Below, one piece after another: positions 48,030 to 60,152 of a stretch of DNA of 64,000 bases. The notes below the pieces were generated by a model, which saw only the letters and a list, made by a program, of their open reading frames with translations, had not been told where the DNA came from and did not search any database. Origin of the DNA: Nageia nagi (lineage: Eukaryota; Pinophyta); the NCBI GenBank assembly GCA_050084985.1, contig JBITNC010000001.1:136958001-137022000 (forward strand). The letters are read 5' to 3'. The position numbers and the translations under genes were made by a program. The first letter of the stretch is position 1; the number at the start of each line of letters is the position of its first letter.

Positions 48030-48437
48030 TGTTAGGATCCCACATCCTAACATTTTATTGTTAGTATTAGTATTTTAATTAAATTATTGACCTATATTAT
48101 AAACTATAATATTGTGATTGTAAGGGTAGGGCCTGATTTTGCATGACTATTAGGGTTAGGGTTAGTATATTATAAATAGGTATAAGTGTGTGGAAAAAGG
48201 CATATTGAACATTATTTTTCACTTTTGGAGTTGTAAGGAGGTAGCCCCCTCAAAGCGGCCTATGATTCTATTAATATTCAGTAAAATCCTATCCTTATCT
48301 ACTTATTGTTATTTTATGCTCTACTTATCAATGCTTGATCTATTATTTCCATTAGATTAAATGCCATTTTCCTATTGAAATCAATATTCATTTACAATTT
48401 TGCAATATTTCCCTTTCATATTCATAGCATCATAACA
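48030..48437 (+). repeat. Element D 3' LTR
   Basis: 408 bp, TGTTAGGAT...CATAACA. The first 23 bases form a perfect 9-bp hairpin (TGTTAGGAT / ATCCTAACA with 5-base loop). TATA at 48171-48178, telomere-like motif at 48150-48165. Confidence 0.95.
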
Positions 48438-49239
48438 CTTACTTTCATAGTTTGATTCGAATGTATTACCTCCAAGAGAAGAGACTACCATGAGAGTTAA
48501 GGGTTTGATGGTGTTCCAAATAAATGTGTAAGAATCATTGCACTTTTGATCAAAGTAGGAAACAATGTACTTTAGACCCTCTTCTACATTACAAATGGAA
48601 AACCTTCTTTTAATTTCATTCTTTGAAGACCTTGAATAGATGACATGGAAGGAGTAGCATCCACTTTACATAGATGTTTCAAGTTTTGTTTCAAAGGAAA
48701 TGTTTACAAGGTAGAAGTATAAGATGAGGCTATCCTAGCTAAGAATGATCAGATCTTTAGAAGAGCATTATAGAGAATTAACATGAAGGATATAAGGTTT
48801 GGTTCATACACCATCATGGACATTAATAACATCAGTCTAGAGAGAGATTTGGATGGATGATAGGAGGCTCAAAAAAAGGACCACTTATGCTCCTCTAGGT
48901 TCCATAAAGATCATTGATGATTCTCTTTAAAGGAAATCATAGAGAAAAATAAATGTTGCATTATTTCGTAGCATGCAGATGGTCATGATGGTTAGGATAG
49001 TTTTATATTATTAATGCAAGAAGATGAATGGGTAAGAGATGATCGAAATTGGTTTGTTATTAAATGTGGAATAGATGATGAAGATGCAATACATACCATA
49101 GACTTATTTAAGAATGATGATGCTTTCTTAGAATCTATGGGTGCTAGAACTAAATATCCAGCTAGGCATGAAAAGAGGACTCATAAACATTGTCTAGATG
49201 TACATGCTTACTTTGGTTAATCTATGGAAGATAAAATCA

Positions 49240-50230
49240 AAGGGTTGGGAGAGTTTCCATTTCCCACACCTTAAAAATTAGAGATAAATTGGTTGAATGA
49301 AGAGATAGAGGATTTTAACATTAGTTCTCAAGAGACACCATGAATCTTAAAAATACGTAAGCTCCTTGAGGAACCTTTGTAAAATGAGTTGATTTAATCT
49401 TTTCATGATTATTCCAAATTGTTTGCATGGTCATATAAAGATATGCTTAGATTAGATGAAAATTTTGTGGTACATAACTTGGTTTTTGAGAAAAGAGTAG
49501 TTTCTATAAAGCAAAAATCAAAAAGATACCTTTTTAGGTTTCTTTACTAGTCAATAAGGAAATTGAGAAACTAATAGAGGTTGGCTTCATTAGGCCTATT
49601 GATTATTCAAAATGGATGGCCAATGCAGTCCCTATGAAAAAGGTTATAGGTGAAATTAAAGTATGTACTAATTTTAGAGATCTTAATAAAGCATGTTCAA
49701 AAGATAATTTCCCACTATCCAACATAAATATGATCATTGATAGTTTGGTAGGTTATTATATGTTATCATTTATGGATGGATTTTTAGGATATAATAAAAT
49801 CAAAATCAAGAAAAGTGATTAGCATAAAATAGCCTTTAAAACTCCTTGGGATAACTTTTACTACAAGATAATGCCATTTGGTATTAAGAATACAGGGGCC
49901 CCATATCAAAGAGCAATGATAGCCATGTTTCATGACTTCATTCATAAAATAGTAGAGGTCTATGTATATGATATCTTGATAAAATCAAAGAATAAATAAT
50001 TCTATATCAAGGATGTAAAAATAACATTTAAAAAGATGAAGTAGTACAAGTTAAGAATCAAGCCTCAAAAATGTGTATTTGGGTTATCATTAGGAAAACT
50101 CTTGGGGCACATTGTCTCTAAGAGGGGGATTGAGATGGATCCAAACAAGATTAAGGCCATCATAGAAATGTCTCCTCCTATGAATCTCAAGCAATTGAGA
50201 AGCCTCCATGGTAAGATTGAAGTTGTTAGA
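49240..50230 (+). pseudogene. Element C reverse transcriptase
   Basis: Linker from about 49240, then RT: KEIEKL-like text before EVGFIRPIDYSKWMANAVPM (about 49575), KVCTNFRDLNKACSKDNFPL, SFMDGFLGYNKIKI, IAFKTPWDNFYYKIMPFGI, then VEVYVYDILIKSK (about 49945-49990), where YVDD has become YVYD: the first catalytic Asp is lost. LLGHIVSKRGIEMDPNKIKA follows. Frames between 49000 and 49540 are broken by stops. Confidence 0.9.
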
Positions 50231-50760
50231 AGATTTATTTATCAATCAATAGATAAGATAGCTCTTATGTCTTATTTACTTAAGAAAGAAGTTGAGTTTA
50301 AATGGGATGTTAAGTGTCAAGAAGCATTTGATAGAATAAAAGAGTATTTGCTACATCTATTAGTCTTATCTCAAGATAGGCATGGAGAACCTCTTTAGCT
50401 CTATGTCTCAGCTATGTAAGATACATTTGGGGTAATGTTGCCAAAGAATGAAGAAGAAAATAAAGAGAGAGCATTCTACTTTATTAGTAGAACATTGAAA
50501 GAATATGAAACCAAGTACACACCCATTGAAAAGTTATGTCAATGTATAGTGTTTGCTACTAAGAGGTTGAGGCATTATATGATCAATAGCACAACACATG
50601 TACTTAGTCAAACCCATTAAGATATCTAATGTCAAAACCATACCTTAGTGGAAGGTTAGAAAAATGGATCATGCTAATTTAGGAGTTTGATTTCAAGTTT
50701 GCAAAGCAAAAATTAGGAAAAGGGTAAGTAGTTGTAGATTTTGTTACAAAGTTTCCCATA
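50231..50760 (+). pseudogene. Element C gypsy RNase H
   Basis: ALMSYLLKKEVEFKWDVKCQ, then FGVMLPKNEEENKERAFYFI, SRTLKEYETKYTPIEKLCQ and KRLRHYMINSTTHV, then EFDFKFAK. Standard Tat-lineage RNase H directly after RT. Confidence 0.85.
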
Positions 50761-50889
50761 AAAGATAGTATAGAACTTAAAGAAGAATTTTAGGATGAAT
50801 GTTCTTTGGTTGAAACTATAGAACTTATAGAAGAGGACTACCTATGACCTTATTTTGAAGATAACAAGACCATTGATATTCCTTTTTTA

Positions 50890-51320
50890 GAGGTTTCAAA
50901 ACTCTAGAAAATGTATTTTGATGGATCATAGTGTATGTGAGGGTCAAGAGTAGGAATAACATTGATATCACCTCATAATGATGTTATTCCTATGTCATAC
51001 AAATTATAATTTGAATGTACTAACATTATGGTGGAACATGAAGCTCTCATATTAGGATTGAAAGCAGCTATAGAGATTGGTGTTATGCATTTGCATATTT
51101 ATGGAGATTCATAGCTGATAGTGAATCAAGTCAATGAGATCTACAATACCAAGGATGAGAAACTTATCCCATATAAAGTCCTGGTTTGAAGAGTATCAAT
51201 TAGTAAACATTCCAAGGAAGAATAATAGGTTGACAGATGCAATGGCAAGTGTAGCTTCACTTATACCAATTGAGATAGAGAGTAGGGAGACTACTATCAC
51301 TATCAAGAACTTGGGAAATC
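50890..51320 (+). pseudogene. Element C archaeal-type RNase H
   Basis: MYFDGS (first Asp), GITLISPHNDVIPMSYKL, FECTNIMVEHEALILGLKAA (Glu), MHLHIYGDS.LIVNQVN (Asp), then YQLVNIPRKNNRLTDAMAS. The second RNase H domain known in the Tat lineage, between the ordinary RNase H and integrase. All acidic residues are visible; stops replace Ser/Trp/Gln codons. Confidence 0.85.
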
Positions 51321-51410
51321 CATCAATTAATGAGGAGGACTTGAAAATGGTTTGTGTTCCTCAAAAGGTTGGTTATGAGGTAGCTCCTTGGTACTAACAC
51401 ATTCAAATTA

Positions 51411-52645
51411 TTGAGGGATAATTTTATTAATGCTACACTTGATAAGAGAGAACATATTAGAATGAAAAGGCTTAGTACAAAATGTGTCATTATTGGTGAT
51501 ATACTTTATAAAAGATCATTTAATGGTATTCTTTTGAGATGTCTTCATGATGAGGAGATTGGATCAACATTAGAGCATGCTCATGGAGGGGCATGTGGAG
51601 GTCATTTCAATGGAAGATTAGTTTATGGTAAGTTGATTAGGATGGGTTATTAGTGGCCCACCATGGAGCATGATTGTTGTGAGCATGTCAAGAAGTGTGA
51701 GCAATGTAAAAAGCATGCACACTTAGAATTAACACCTACTCAAGAGTTGAACTATGTTACATCACCATGGCCTTTATCAATGTGGGCATTGGATTTCATG
51801 GGTGTTATCAATCCTCCATCTAGTGAGCACCACAAGTTTATCTTAGTAGCCATCAAATACTACACTAAATGGGTTGAGGTAATTCCTTTAAAAATAGCTA
51901 TACAAAAACATGTTATCAATTTAATCAAGGAATAAATCATTTGCAAATTTAGTATACCTCAAAGGTTAATCATGGACAATGGTGTGAATTTTATAGGAAA
52001 AGATATCAAATAATTTTGTAAAAATATGAAGGTTGAATAGAGATTCTCTTCAGTTTACTATTCATAAGGAAATGGACAAGCTGAAGCAACAAACAAAATA
52101 ATCAAGAAGATATTGGAAAAAACTATTAAAAATAATGGTCAAGATTGGCATGATCAATTACCATATGCTCTATGGGCATATAGAATACATGAAAGAACAA
52201 CAATAGGTGCTACTCCATACTCTCTTATGTATGGTGATGAAGCAATCATTCCTCTTGAAATTGAGATCCCTTCTTTGAGAATTGCACTCAAAGATATCAT
52301 GAAGGAACCATAATAATGGGAAGCAAGGTTAAATCAGATAGAGGCATTAGATGAGAAAAGAATTAATGCACTAGAGCATCTCAGAACATATCAATAAATA
52401 ATAATGAGGGCCTATGGAAAGAAAATGGTGCCTAAAGCATTTGAGGTTGGGGAATGGTTCTCCAAGAGAATGTTTATAAAACTACAGCAAGGGATGAACT
52501 TAAAGGAAAGTTTGATCCAAATTGGGTTGGCTCATACATAATCATAGAGGTCTTCAATATAAGTGCATATAGATTGCCTACATTGGATAGAGAGGTTCTA
52601 AAAAATTCCATCAATGCTAGGCCCCTAAAGAAGTATCACATCTAG
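51411..52645 (+). pseudogene. Element C integrase
   Basis: Zinc-binding HHCC: AHGGACGGHFN and CCEHVKKCEQCKKH (51580-51715). Core: WALDFMGVINPP (Asp), IMDNGVNFIGKDI (Asp), NGQAEATNKIIKKILE (Glu), so the catalytic triad is intact. Then LPYALWAYRIHERTTIGATP, YSLMYGDEAIIPLEIEIPS. C-terminal: GKFDPNWVGSYIIIEVF and LKKYHI, ending in a stop at about 52645. Three stop codons and one frame change near 52450. The best preserved domain of the window. Confidence 0.9.
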
Positions 52646-52869
52646 GTGACCTATGGGTCGTCTCATGCATCTATTTCTATAAAAATGTTACTATATGAAT
52701 AATCATGTGAATAGATGGCATGAATTAAAAATATAAGGTTATTTTAATGTTAAAAGAGGAGCACCAATAATCCATGTTTAGCAGGAAAGGACCACCCATG
52801 GTTCTACTTCATAGTCAAAAATACTAAAAATAAAAATCATCAGATAACCCTTGGTCAAAGTTTTAGCTC

Positions 52870-53170
52870 TTAGATCATAAATTTGCATTCCTCTTAGTAT
52901 AGAGTTTTAGCTCACATATTATCATGCATATTGGTCTAGATTTTTAGCTCTCATCATATCATGCCTCTTAGCATAGAGTTTTAGCTCTCATCATATCGTG
53001 CCTCTTGGCATGGAGTCTTAGCTCCCATATATACATGCTACAGAGTTTAGTTCTTATATGGTTGCAATATACTGCTTGGTGTGAAGTCTCAACTTCCATT
53101 ATATTATAGTTATGCAAAACTTATCTCTCATAATATTATAGTAGGCCTCTTGACATGAAGTGGAGCTCCC
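52870..53170. repeat. Degenerate 37-bp tandem repeat in element C
   Basis: ttttagctctcatcatatca followed by tgcctcttagcatagag recurs at 37-base steps (landmarks at 52945, 52982 and 53019), with more decayed copies on both sides. Lies in the non-coding tail between integrase and the 3' LTR. Confidence 0.75.
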
Positions 53171-53250
53171 ATTCTACTACAATATGCTATTCATTCATGT
53201 TTGTCAAAGTTGTCATATGTCATATGTTGTATTGTTGACAAGGTCTTGGT

Positions 53251-53380
53251 ATGGTCATGTGTGGTCATGTATTATCATGTGTGGTCATGTGTTGTCATGT
53301 GTGATCATGTGTGGTCATGTGTGGTCATGTGTTGTCATGTGTGTTCATGTGTGATTATGTGTTGTCATGTGTGATCATGT
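53251..53380. repeat. 10-bp minisatellite in element C, 13 copies
   Basis: Thirteen units in exact 10-base register, consensus gtggtcatgt with variants gtgatcatgt, gttgtcatgt and attatcatgt. It ends about 240 bases before the 3' LTR. Confidence 0.95.
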
Positions 53381-53610
53381 ATTGTTAGTATCATGACAAG
53401 GGGCAGATTGAAAAACATCACAGCAAAGAGTTTTCTCAACCCATATCTAGTTTTTATAGGTTTTGCTATATTACAATATTTTTTGAAATTTAGATTGATT
53501 AGTGTTCATATTATGCTTATCAATGCTTGCTAATATTTCATTACTATGACATCTTGGTTGTACTTTGAATGAAAAATCTCAATGCACCTAGTCATATCAA
53601 TTTCTCATCT

Positions 53611-53623
53611 AAAGTGGGGAATA
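53611..53623 (+). other. Element C polypurine tract
   Basis: aaagtggggaata immediately before the 3' LTR start TGTTATC. Confidence 0.8.
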
Positions 53624-54448
53624 TGTTATCATATAAAATTTATTTATGCATTTAAATAAAATACATTTGCTTGCACTAATACACACCTAGAATATTTAAT
53701 GCAATGATATCAATGCTTATCTTGAATATGATCATAATGTCAAAGTTTATTTTGAATATGGTTATGATATCAATGGTTGTGTTGAATATTGTTATGTATT
53801 ATGGGCTAACCCTATTTACGTAGGTACACATCAACCTAAGGAGTAGGTCATATTATTATCTATATAAATAGGGATCTAATAGTAAGTCCACATAAAGAAG
53901 ATACATAATCCCATATCAGTTCTTGATGATGGTAGTATTTTAGGTGTCTCTTGACACCATTCAAGGTTGGTTTTGTGTACTTCCTTATGCAAGCATCCTG
54001 ATGATTATTAGCTTATCTAAGTATCAAACTATGATCATCAAGAGTTTGTGTGGAGGCATAGAGCTATTTAAAAATGGAATATAGTCTAATTAAGATTACC
54101 AATGCTCCTTTGTGGATGAAATAGACCATTGATGCTCCTTTCAAGCACAAAATAGATTATTGATGGCCCTCTCTTTGGATCACCTTTCTCCATGACTTCG
54201 AGTGTAGAATTTGTTAGTTGTTGAGGCTTTGTCACTATATTCCATTCATTAATATCATGTACATTTCATGAGGTAAGCATACAAATTCAATCTTATTTGG
54301 TGATGTCATTTTGATTCTAGTTATTCATTATCTTCTATATCAACTTTTCTTGTTCTATATTGTTATCTGTTAGCTCAGAATTTACAAATATCCTTCAGGA
54401 CCATAGGTATTCATTTATTTGCATTATCAAATTCTTTATTTGTAAACA
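53624..54448 (+). repeat. Element C 3' LTR
   Basis: 825 bp, TGTTATCAT...GTAAACA, followed by tcaag. TATA motif tatataaata at 53861-53870. Confidence 0.95.
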
Positions 54449-54453
54449 TCAAG

Positions 54454-56600
54454 TAATATTACATTTCCAAATACTATTTTTTCTTCAAAATTTAGTCCTA
54501 CATATTCAATTGATCACATTGAGATAATTTAAAACTTATCCAAGCAAAGAGAAGAGGCTATAAATTCCAAAATAATTCAAATTCAAACATACAACTTAGA
54601 GATACTATAACTTTATCTCTTCAACATAGATTTACATAATTTTTTAACTAGAGTAATTTTGAGTGGTTTAGGGATGTTCCACCAAAGTTCATATCTTTTT
54701 GAGTAGTTAAAGTTCAACAAAGAAATTCATTTAACAATTTAATCCTAAAACTATCGTATACAAAACAACCAACTTGTAAAGCATGTAACTTTTGATTTAC
54801 ATATCTATTTAACTTAGTTTTTGAACCATTGGAAATATTATAAAAATTTCTATCTATGCTCCAAATTTGAGCCCATTTGAACATATTTAAGACCTCCATA
54901 AAAATATTGTACCATTATCTATCAAAATTGGAAAAATAATAATTTCTTTTCTTATTTTCACATAGGTCATAATCATTATGGCCTTTATAATTACTAATAA
55001 AAACATGCATGCATGTTTAGTTTATATTAATTCTATATATTTTTAGTTAGTTTTTGAAATGGATTAATAGTTTTTATGTTTGCAAAGGATGCTAGAGTTT
55101 ATTGGTCCTAGCCATGATCTTTGATCATGCCTTAAACAAGGCCACCTATGATTCAGTTTCTAATGAAATTGAGCCCAATCCCAATATGAAAACCCATAAA
55201 ATATACATGTGAGTATAAACCCTCACTAGGTTATCAAAAAATCAAAGGTCCATTATCAAATATATTTTTATGTTCTTTATAAGGTAATGATCATTAAAAA
55301 AATGTTTACTACTATTCATGCAATGATTCACACAACATGGTGGTTCTACTAGAATGAATCATTGACAAGAATGGTCAAGACCTATAAACTCACCTTCAAA
55401 CATATTTTAGGTGAAAAGGTCTTATTTAAATTTGTATACTTTCCTCAAACTTATCCTAAGCAAAGAAATAACAATATTAATAAAACCCTCATGTTGATTT
55501 GATACCAACATACTCAATGGAACACAAAAATGATAGGAAAGAGACCCAAATAAATATTCAAACCCTATACCCACATCTACCTTCTTGCTAAAATAATTAA
55601 CAAAAATACCCAACATAGATTTGGTTTAAATGGATAACATATGCTCTAAAATTCATAACCCAATCAAATTTTTGAAGAAAGACTTACTAGAAATCATATC
55701 CTAGATCTAGATGCTTTCATAAATGTTCCTCAAGCTTCTTCTCCAACTAAAGCATGCTCTTCCAAGATACATTGAAACTCCCAAGCTAAAAAAATATATG
55801 ATTCTCACTTTAAAAGTGTAGGATTTGAATTAAAGGCCTACAAATTTGATTTGGAGAGCTTACTAATCCCCATGACATACATAATCATGGAAACTATAGA
55901 TTGTCTTCTCTCCAAGCCTTCCATGACATCCATCTCACATAAAACCCATCAGATTGAAAGACAAAAGACTATTCAAAAGATGGAGGGACAAATCGGCATG
56001 TGGGATCCTTATATTTCCTAAGAACTCATTCATTGATGCCTAAAATGAATTGTAGGGTTTCTAGAACATGGTGATGTCTAAGGTTTTCTCTCAAGCCTCT
56101 CCTCATATGTCTCTCTCATTATCCAACAAGGAAAAATGGATTAGAGTTTTAATGGAGGAGAAAATTTTGTGTAAGGCCCTAATTTTCTAATTTCTGATGC
56201 TACATACTCAAACACCCAAAGGTGAGGTAATGTTGGTCTATTTCCTTTACCAGCTAAAAATACTTCCTAATAATTTACAATAGAATGCCCTTTCAAACAT
56301 TTAAATCCTTTCCAAAATAAACTCTTTAATAGTTTTACCACATAAGATTATTCAAATTAAAACCACTTTCTAAAGTTTTTACAACGTAATACCTTTTTCC
56401 AAATTAAACCATTTCTCTATGGTTTTTAAAACACAATAAACTCTCTTGTACTTTAAATTTACAAATTAGAGGTCTCCTTACAATTTATTATCCAAGATGA
56501 CTAAATACAAGAACAATGTTTCACAAACCAAAATGTGATAAATATGTTTAAATATATAATTATGCTTAAAATTATCATGTTTCTCAAATTACAAACCTTA
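54454..56600 (-). other. CACTA interior, right part
   Basis: About 2.1 kb with no domain I recognise. A minus-strand frame at 55422-55616 (FVNYFSKKVDVGIGFEYLF) looks somewhat protein-like and could be an exon of the transposase gene or of captured host sequence, but nothing supports a name. Confidence 0.35.
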
Positions 56601-56734
56601 TGATTATACTTTATGACTAAATTAGTCATCTTTTTAGTCATTTATAATTGTGAATTGCAAAAAAATAGTACAATTTGATTAGTTTTAGTAATGTGACTAA
56701 AATTTTTAGTTAGGTGACTAAAAGTTTTAGTCAC

Positions 56735-56766
56735 ATAGTCATATATCTACCAAAATTCTACTAGTG
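56735..56766 (-). repeat. CACTA right terminal inverted repeat
   Basis: Ends ctactagtg; reverse complement CACTAGTAGAATTTTGGTAG. Followed by target duplication ctt. Confidence 0.85.
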
Positions 56767-56964
56767 CTTTTTGCATAGCTTTCAAGTTGAATTTTACATT
56801 AATTAGGATAGTAAATAGGTTCTTATCCATTTTATCTTGCTAGAAATCCCTGCCTTAATCATTTTGCCTTTACACTTTGGAGTAGTCAAAGCCTAAATCT
56901 AGCATCTTGTATTTCCATCTTCCAAACCCAATTCTTCCATCCAAATTTGCAAATCTTTGGAAAA

Positions 56965-59900
56965 ATGGGTAAGTTCTCCATATCTGAAAATACCATTAGA
57001 GATAGGAATGAAAACTTCTTTGAGCTAGCCTATTGATACATATAGATTTCAAGATTATAACCTATGAATATAATTAAGCTAAGGACAAATCCTTATGGGA
57101 TATTCTATATAAAATAGATTTCATAGTACCCTTTATGTGGAAAAGATGCCACCCATGCCCAAAATTGGTAGAATCCCTATCCCCACTAACCCTATCTGAC
57201 ACCTAGAAAGTCCAAAATTGATAAGGAGTCACTATCCTTTATCTAAGAAATAATGCCTTGTACAAATACTTCCTTGAACTAGATGATAAGAAGACTTGGG
57301 CAAGTGTGAAGGTGTACAAACCATACACAAATAAATACCCATTACATTGGTTGAATCCATAATTGTTAAGACCCACTACAAATAAAATGAAATACTATGG
57401 ATTCTCATGGTTTAAGCTTGACTTGTCATGGCTCATCATGATGATCATGGTGGTATGTAGGGAGAAGAAAATTCAGATAATGTAGCTAGAGCATGTAACT
57501 ATGGCCTACCAAGAAATCAAGAATGTTCCTAAATATTGTATGGATTGGTATGAGTTCATGGAAGATAAGGTGGTTGTAAGGATAGCCAACAAAGATATGC
57601 TTAATGCATACCATTATCCCTCTCTGCTTTGTTGGCTCCTCCTCCATCAATACCTAAATATATTCACAAATCTATAGTTATCCCAAGAATATGGAAACAA
57701 AAATCCTTAGAGAGTAGATGAATGGAAAAAGGCCCTTAGTATAACCAACTCTTACTATGATTTTATGAGGTAATTTCTCTACTCAACTCTAAATTTTATT
57801 TTTGATAAGAGCTAATACCATTTTTCCTAGATAGATGTAATTGATTTAAAACAAGGTTAGTTCTATAAAGGGGATGTTTATTTCACCAAAAAATTTACAA
57901 TCATAATTTTGAACAAGTTCTATGAGAAGCTCATGAAACTCTCATTCTTTATCTTGGATTGGATCTTTGGAATAGAGGTGTTAAATAAGAAGATTAATGT
58001 GGAAACATCATGAGAAGTCCTAAAAGGTAAGAAGGGGATGTATTCTTATGCATTAGAATTTAAATCCATCCAATATTAAAATATGTTTTATTTGGAATAC
58101 CTGACACATAAGATAGAGAGATTCTAGCTACAATAAATTGCAATCTCCTAGCCATATGATCCTAAGGGAATCTTCACAATACACCTAAATATGATCAACT
58201 CAAAGGCCCCAAACTTCATCAAGGTAGTAGTAGATAAAGTTGAAGGCTCTATGAATAACTCAAAGGATGACCCATTGTTACTAGAGGCCTTGCTAAAGGT
58301 CTCTTGCCTACCCTTATGGATACAAAAGTATACTATTAAGACTAAATGATCTTTCACCTCTGATAAGAATATCAATTTGCCCAAGGCTCTTCAAAAGAGC
58401 CTTGATAATTCCAATTCATGGGAACATAAGAATAAATGGTTCATGCAATACCAAGTGGAAAGCAAACAAAAGTCTTTGCCATAGATGTGTGATCTGGACA
58501 AGGTGTTCTCAAATGCTTACTACTCCACACTCTATTACTCCAAGTACACAACCCATTAGGACAAGTGAAGGAAAATTTGATGATGAAAAAATAGTCATCA
58601 TTGTGATGCCACCCATATCAATTAAGAAATTCAATACCACAACCCAACCCATAGATTATGATAATATTGATAAATCCAATAAGGAGGAGTGATTTTAAAA
58701 TCACCATAAAGAATATAAGATATAGGGTTAAATCCAACTAGATATAGGTATAGATATCCAAAAATAGGTGCTAAATATTTTAGCAACATAATTTGGATGC
58801 AAAAATTGGGTAGCCTAATGATGCAATAGGCATCTTCCTCTAGTTAAGATCAGACAAGATCAATTAATTGGATAAAAAAAAGATAATGAAAATTGTGATG
58901 ACCTTGAAGGATGCAGACATCATGATGTTAGAGAGAAAATTTGATAAATTGGAGAAGTTGTAGGCCATAGTCTTTAAGAAAGAATAATTGAATATGACAT
59001 ACATAAATATTTTGAATTGATAAATCCAATAGCTATATCAAGTGGTTTAATCCTCCAAGCTAAATAAAATCATAGAATAAAGAGAGGAAAAGGAATAGAG
59101 CTATCCATGAAAAATGGCTAGATTTAAGCCTTGGAATTATAATTGGATGCACTAAAGAATACCCTTAAAGGGAAGGAAGCAAAGTATAAAGCTTTAGAAG
59201 AAGAGAAGAATAATTTGTTAGAAGATCTAAAGACTACTTAGGATGCAGGTATGAGGAAGGATGTAGACATAAAGGTATCTGATAATAATTTTGCTAAAAT
59301 AAAGGTTGAGTTGGAAGAGAAGTTGAATAACAAGGAACAAACTCCTCTAGCCCAAGGGATATAGGCACTAGTAGCAAAGTTTCCCATAGATACCTTCAAA
59401 ATCATAAAGTCCAAATATTGGAGCAAGGTAATCCCTATTTTGAGTTTGTTGAATTTTATCCAAGAATATATACTATATTTTAAGAAGAATAGAAGAATAT
59501 AAATCTATGTTAGATGCAAAAACTAGGATAGCCAAGATGTTTCTTGAAAACATAGAGATTATAAAAGTAATGAACTAGAAGGATATAACAAATATCGTTG
59601 TTAGAAACATCCATGATAAGATCTTGGATATGTCTCAAAAGATGACCCATCTACAAGAATTAATTCTCTACATGGAAAAATGTATAAAGTCATTAAAACT
59701 AGATATGAACAAGTTGACTGGAGCATTGTTAGCTTTTGATAGAAATAAGATACCACCCCTCTACATAATATGATAAAATTATATATACCTTGGAGGAGAT
59801 GAAAAGTTTTTATGAATTAGCTTAGAATTATAATGACATTTTTGTGGATTGGGTTGTAGAAAATTTTTAAGATAAGTTCTCCAAGTTTTTCCAAGAAATG

Positions 59901-60082
59901 ATGAAAGTAGAGAAATGGAGACTGAGTTCTCCAAGATTAAATCTAACATCAGCTTGAAACTGGTCAATCAATTTATCTCTCTAGCTATACTCATACAAGA
60001 AATGGGCATCCCTTTTGATGAAGAATGGGACACAAATCTAGCTCTTTTACCTAAAGATACACCTAAGGATGGAGCTGCATGA
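56965..60082 (+). pseudogene. Element B: large extra reading frame downstream of integrase
   Basis: Continues element B after the CACTA insertion. Candidate start ATG at 56965 (MGKFSISENTIRDRNENFFE). Readable blocks: ALYKYFLELDDKKTWASVKV (57252), AYQEIKNVPKYCMDWYEFM (57504), AYHYPSLLCWLLLHQYLNIF (57607), SYYDFM, NKFYEKLMKLSFFILDWIF, then a variable linker (58400-58690) and a Lys/Glu-rich coiled-coil part (58900-59950) with LKGKEAKYKALEEEKNNL and KVELEEKLNNKEQ. The tail reads EMGIPFDEEWDTNLALL, ending at 60082. About 1030 codons. Same position, block order and short motifs as the frame in element A; function unknown. Stops and frame changes make this copy dead. Confidence 0.7.
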
Positions 60083-60152
60083 GGTATTATCTTATAGAGC
60101 TTATCAAATTATCTACATGTAGTTTCAATTTTCTAAGCATGGATTCAAGATT

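Larger units (their letters stand above)
42687..48437 (+). mobile_element. Element D: chromovirus-type gypsy inside element C
   Basis: 5751 bp. LTRs 42687-43092 and 48030-48437, target duplication cttgc (42682-42686) against cttac (48438-48442). tRNA-Met-type primer site, gag, protease, RT, RNase H, integrase with an internal deletion, and a chromodomain-like C-terminus. LTR difference about 10% by hand count. It is the youngest layer by position. Confidence 0.95.
42545..48560 (+). pseudogene. Element C protease, interrupted by element D
   Basis: Left piece (42545-42686) reads LFIKVNTFGNTVKRSLIDGG, the retropepsin active site with DGG for D-S/N-G, then LNITTTHLL. The right piece resumes at 48438-48442 plus following bases with FDSNVLPPREETTMRVKGLM. 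Removing element D and one target-site copy restores a continuous frame, which places the insertion inside the protease. Confidence 0.75.
40189..54448 (+). mobile_element. Element C: Tat-lineage gypsy retrotransposon inside the CACTA element
   Basis: LTRs 40189-41014 and 53624-54448, both starting TGTTATC and ending GTAAACA; exact 5-bp target duplication tcaag (40184-40188 and 54449-54453). Order: gag, protease, RT, RNase H, archaeal-type RNase H, integrase. Without the inserted element D it is about 8.5 kb. I count roughly 9% LTR difference over the first 300 bases. The integrase catalytic residues are still readable, though the frames contain many stops. Confidence 0.95.
38857..56766 (-). 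mobile_element. CACTA (En/Spm-type) DNA transposon inserted in element B
   Basis: Ends are CACTAATACAAAAGTAG at the left and, reverse-complemented, CACTAGTAGAATTTTGGTAG at the right; both continue into atatatgacta. The terminal repeat is about 28 bp, imperfect. The 3-bp target duplication ctt is present at 38854-38856 and 56767-56769. Subterminal tgacta/ttagtca motifs crowd both ends. Removing element C (40189-54453) leaves about 3.65 kb. A transposase-related C-terminal fragment lies on the minus strand at 39609-39845. The element is defective. Confidence 0.9.

Noticed and set aside
53251-53380. 10-bp repeat as a CRISPR-like array
   Set aside because: Units are contiguous with no spacers, inside a plant retrotransposon.
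58402-58692. 96-codon plus-strand frame starting MIIPIHGN
   Set aside because: Lies in the linker of the element B extra frame; at least its first half is out of frame with the better reading and it is not a separate gene.
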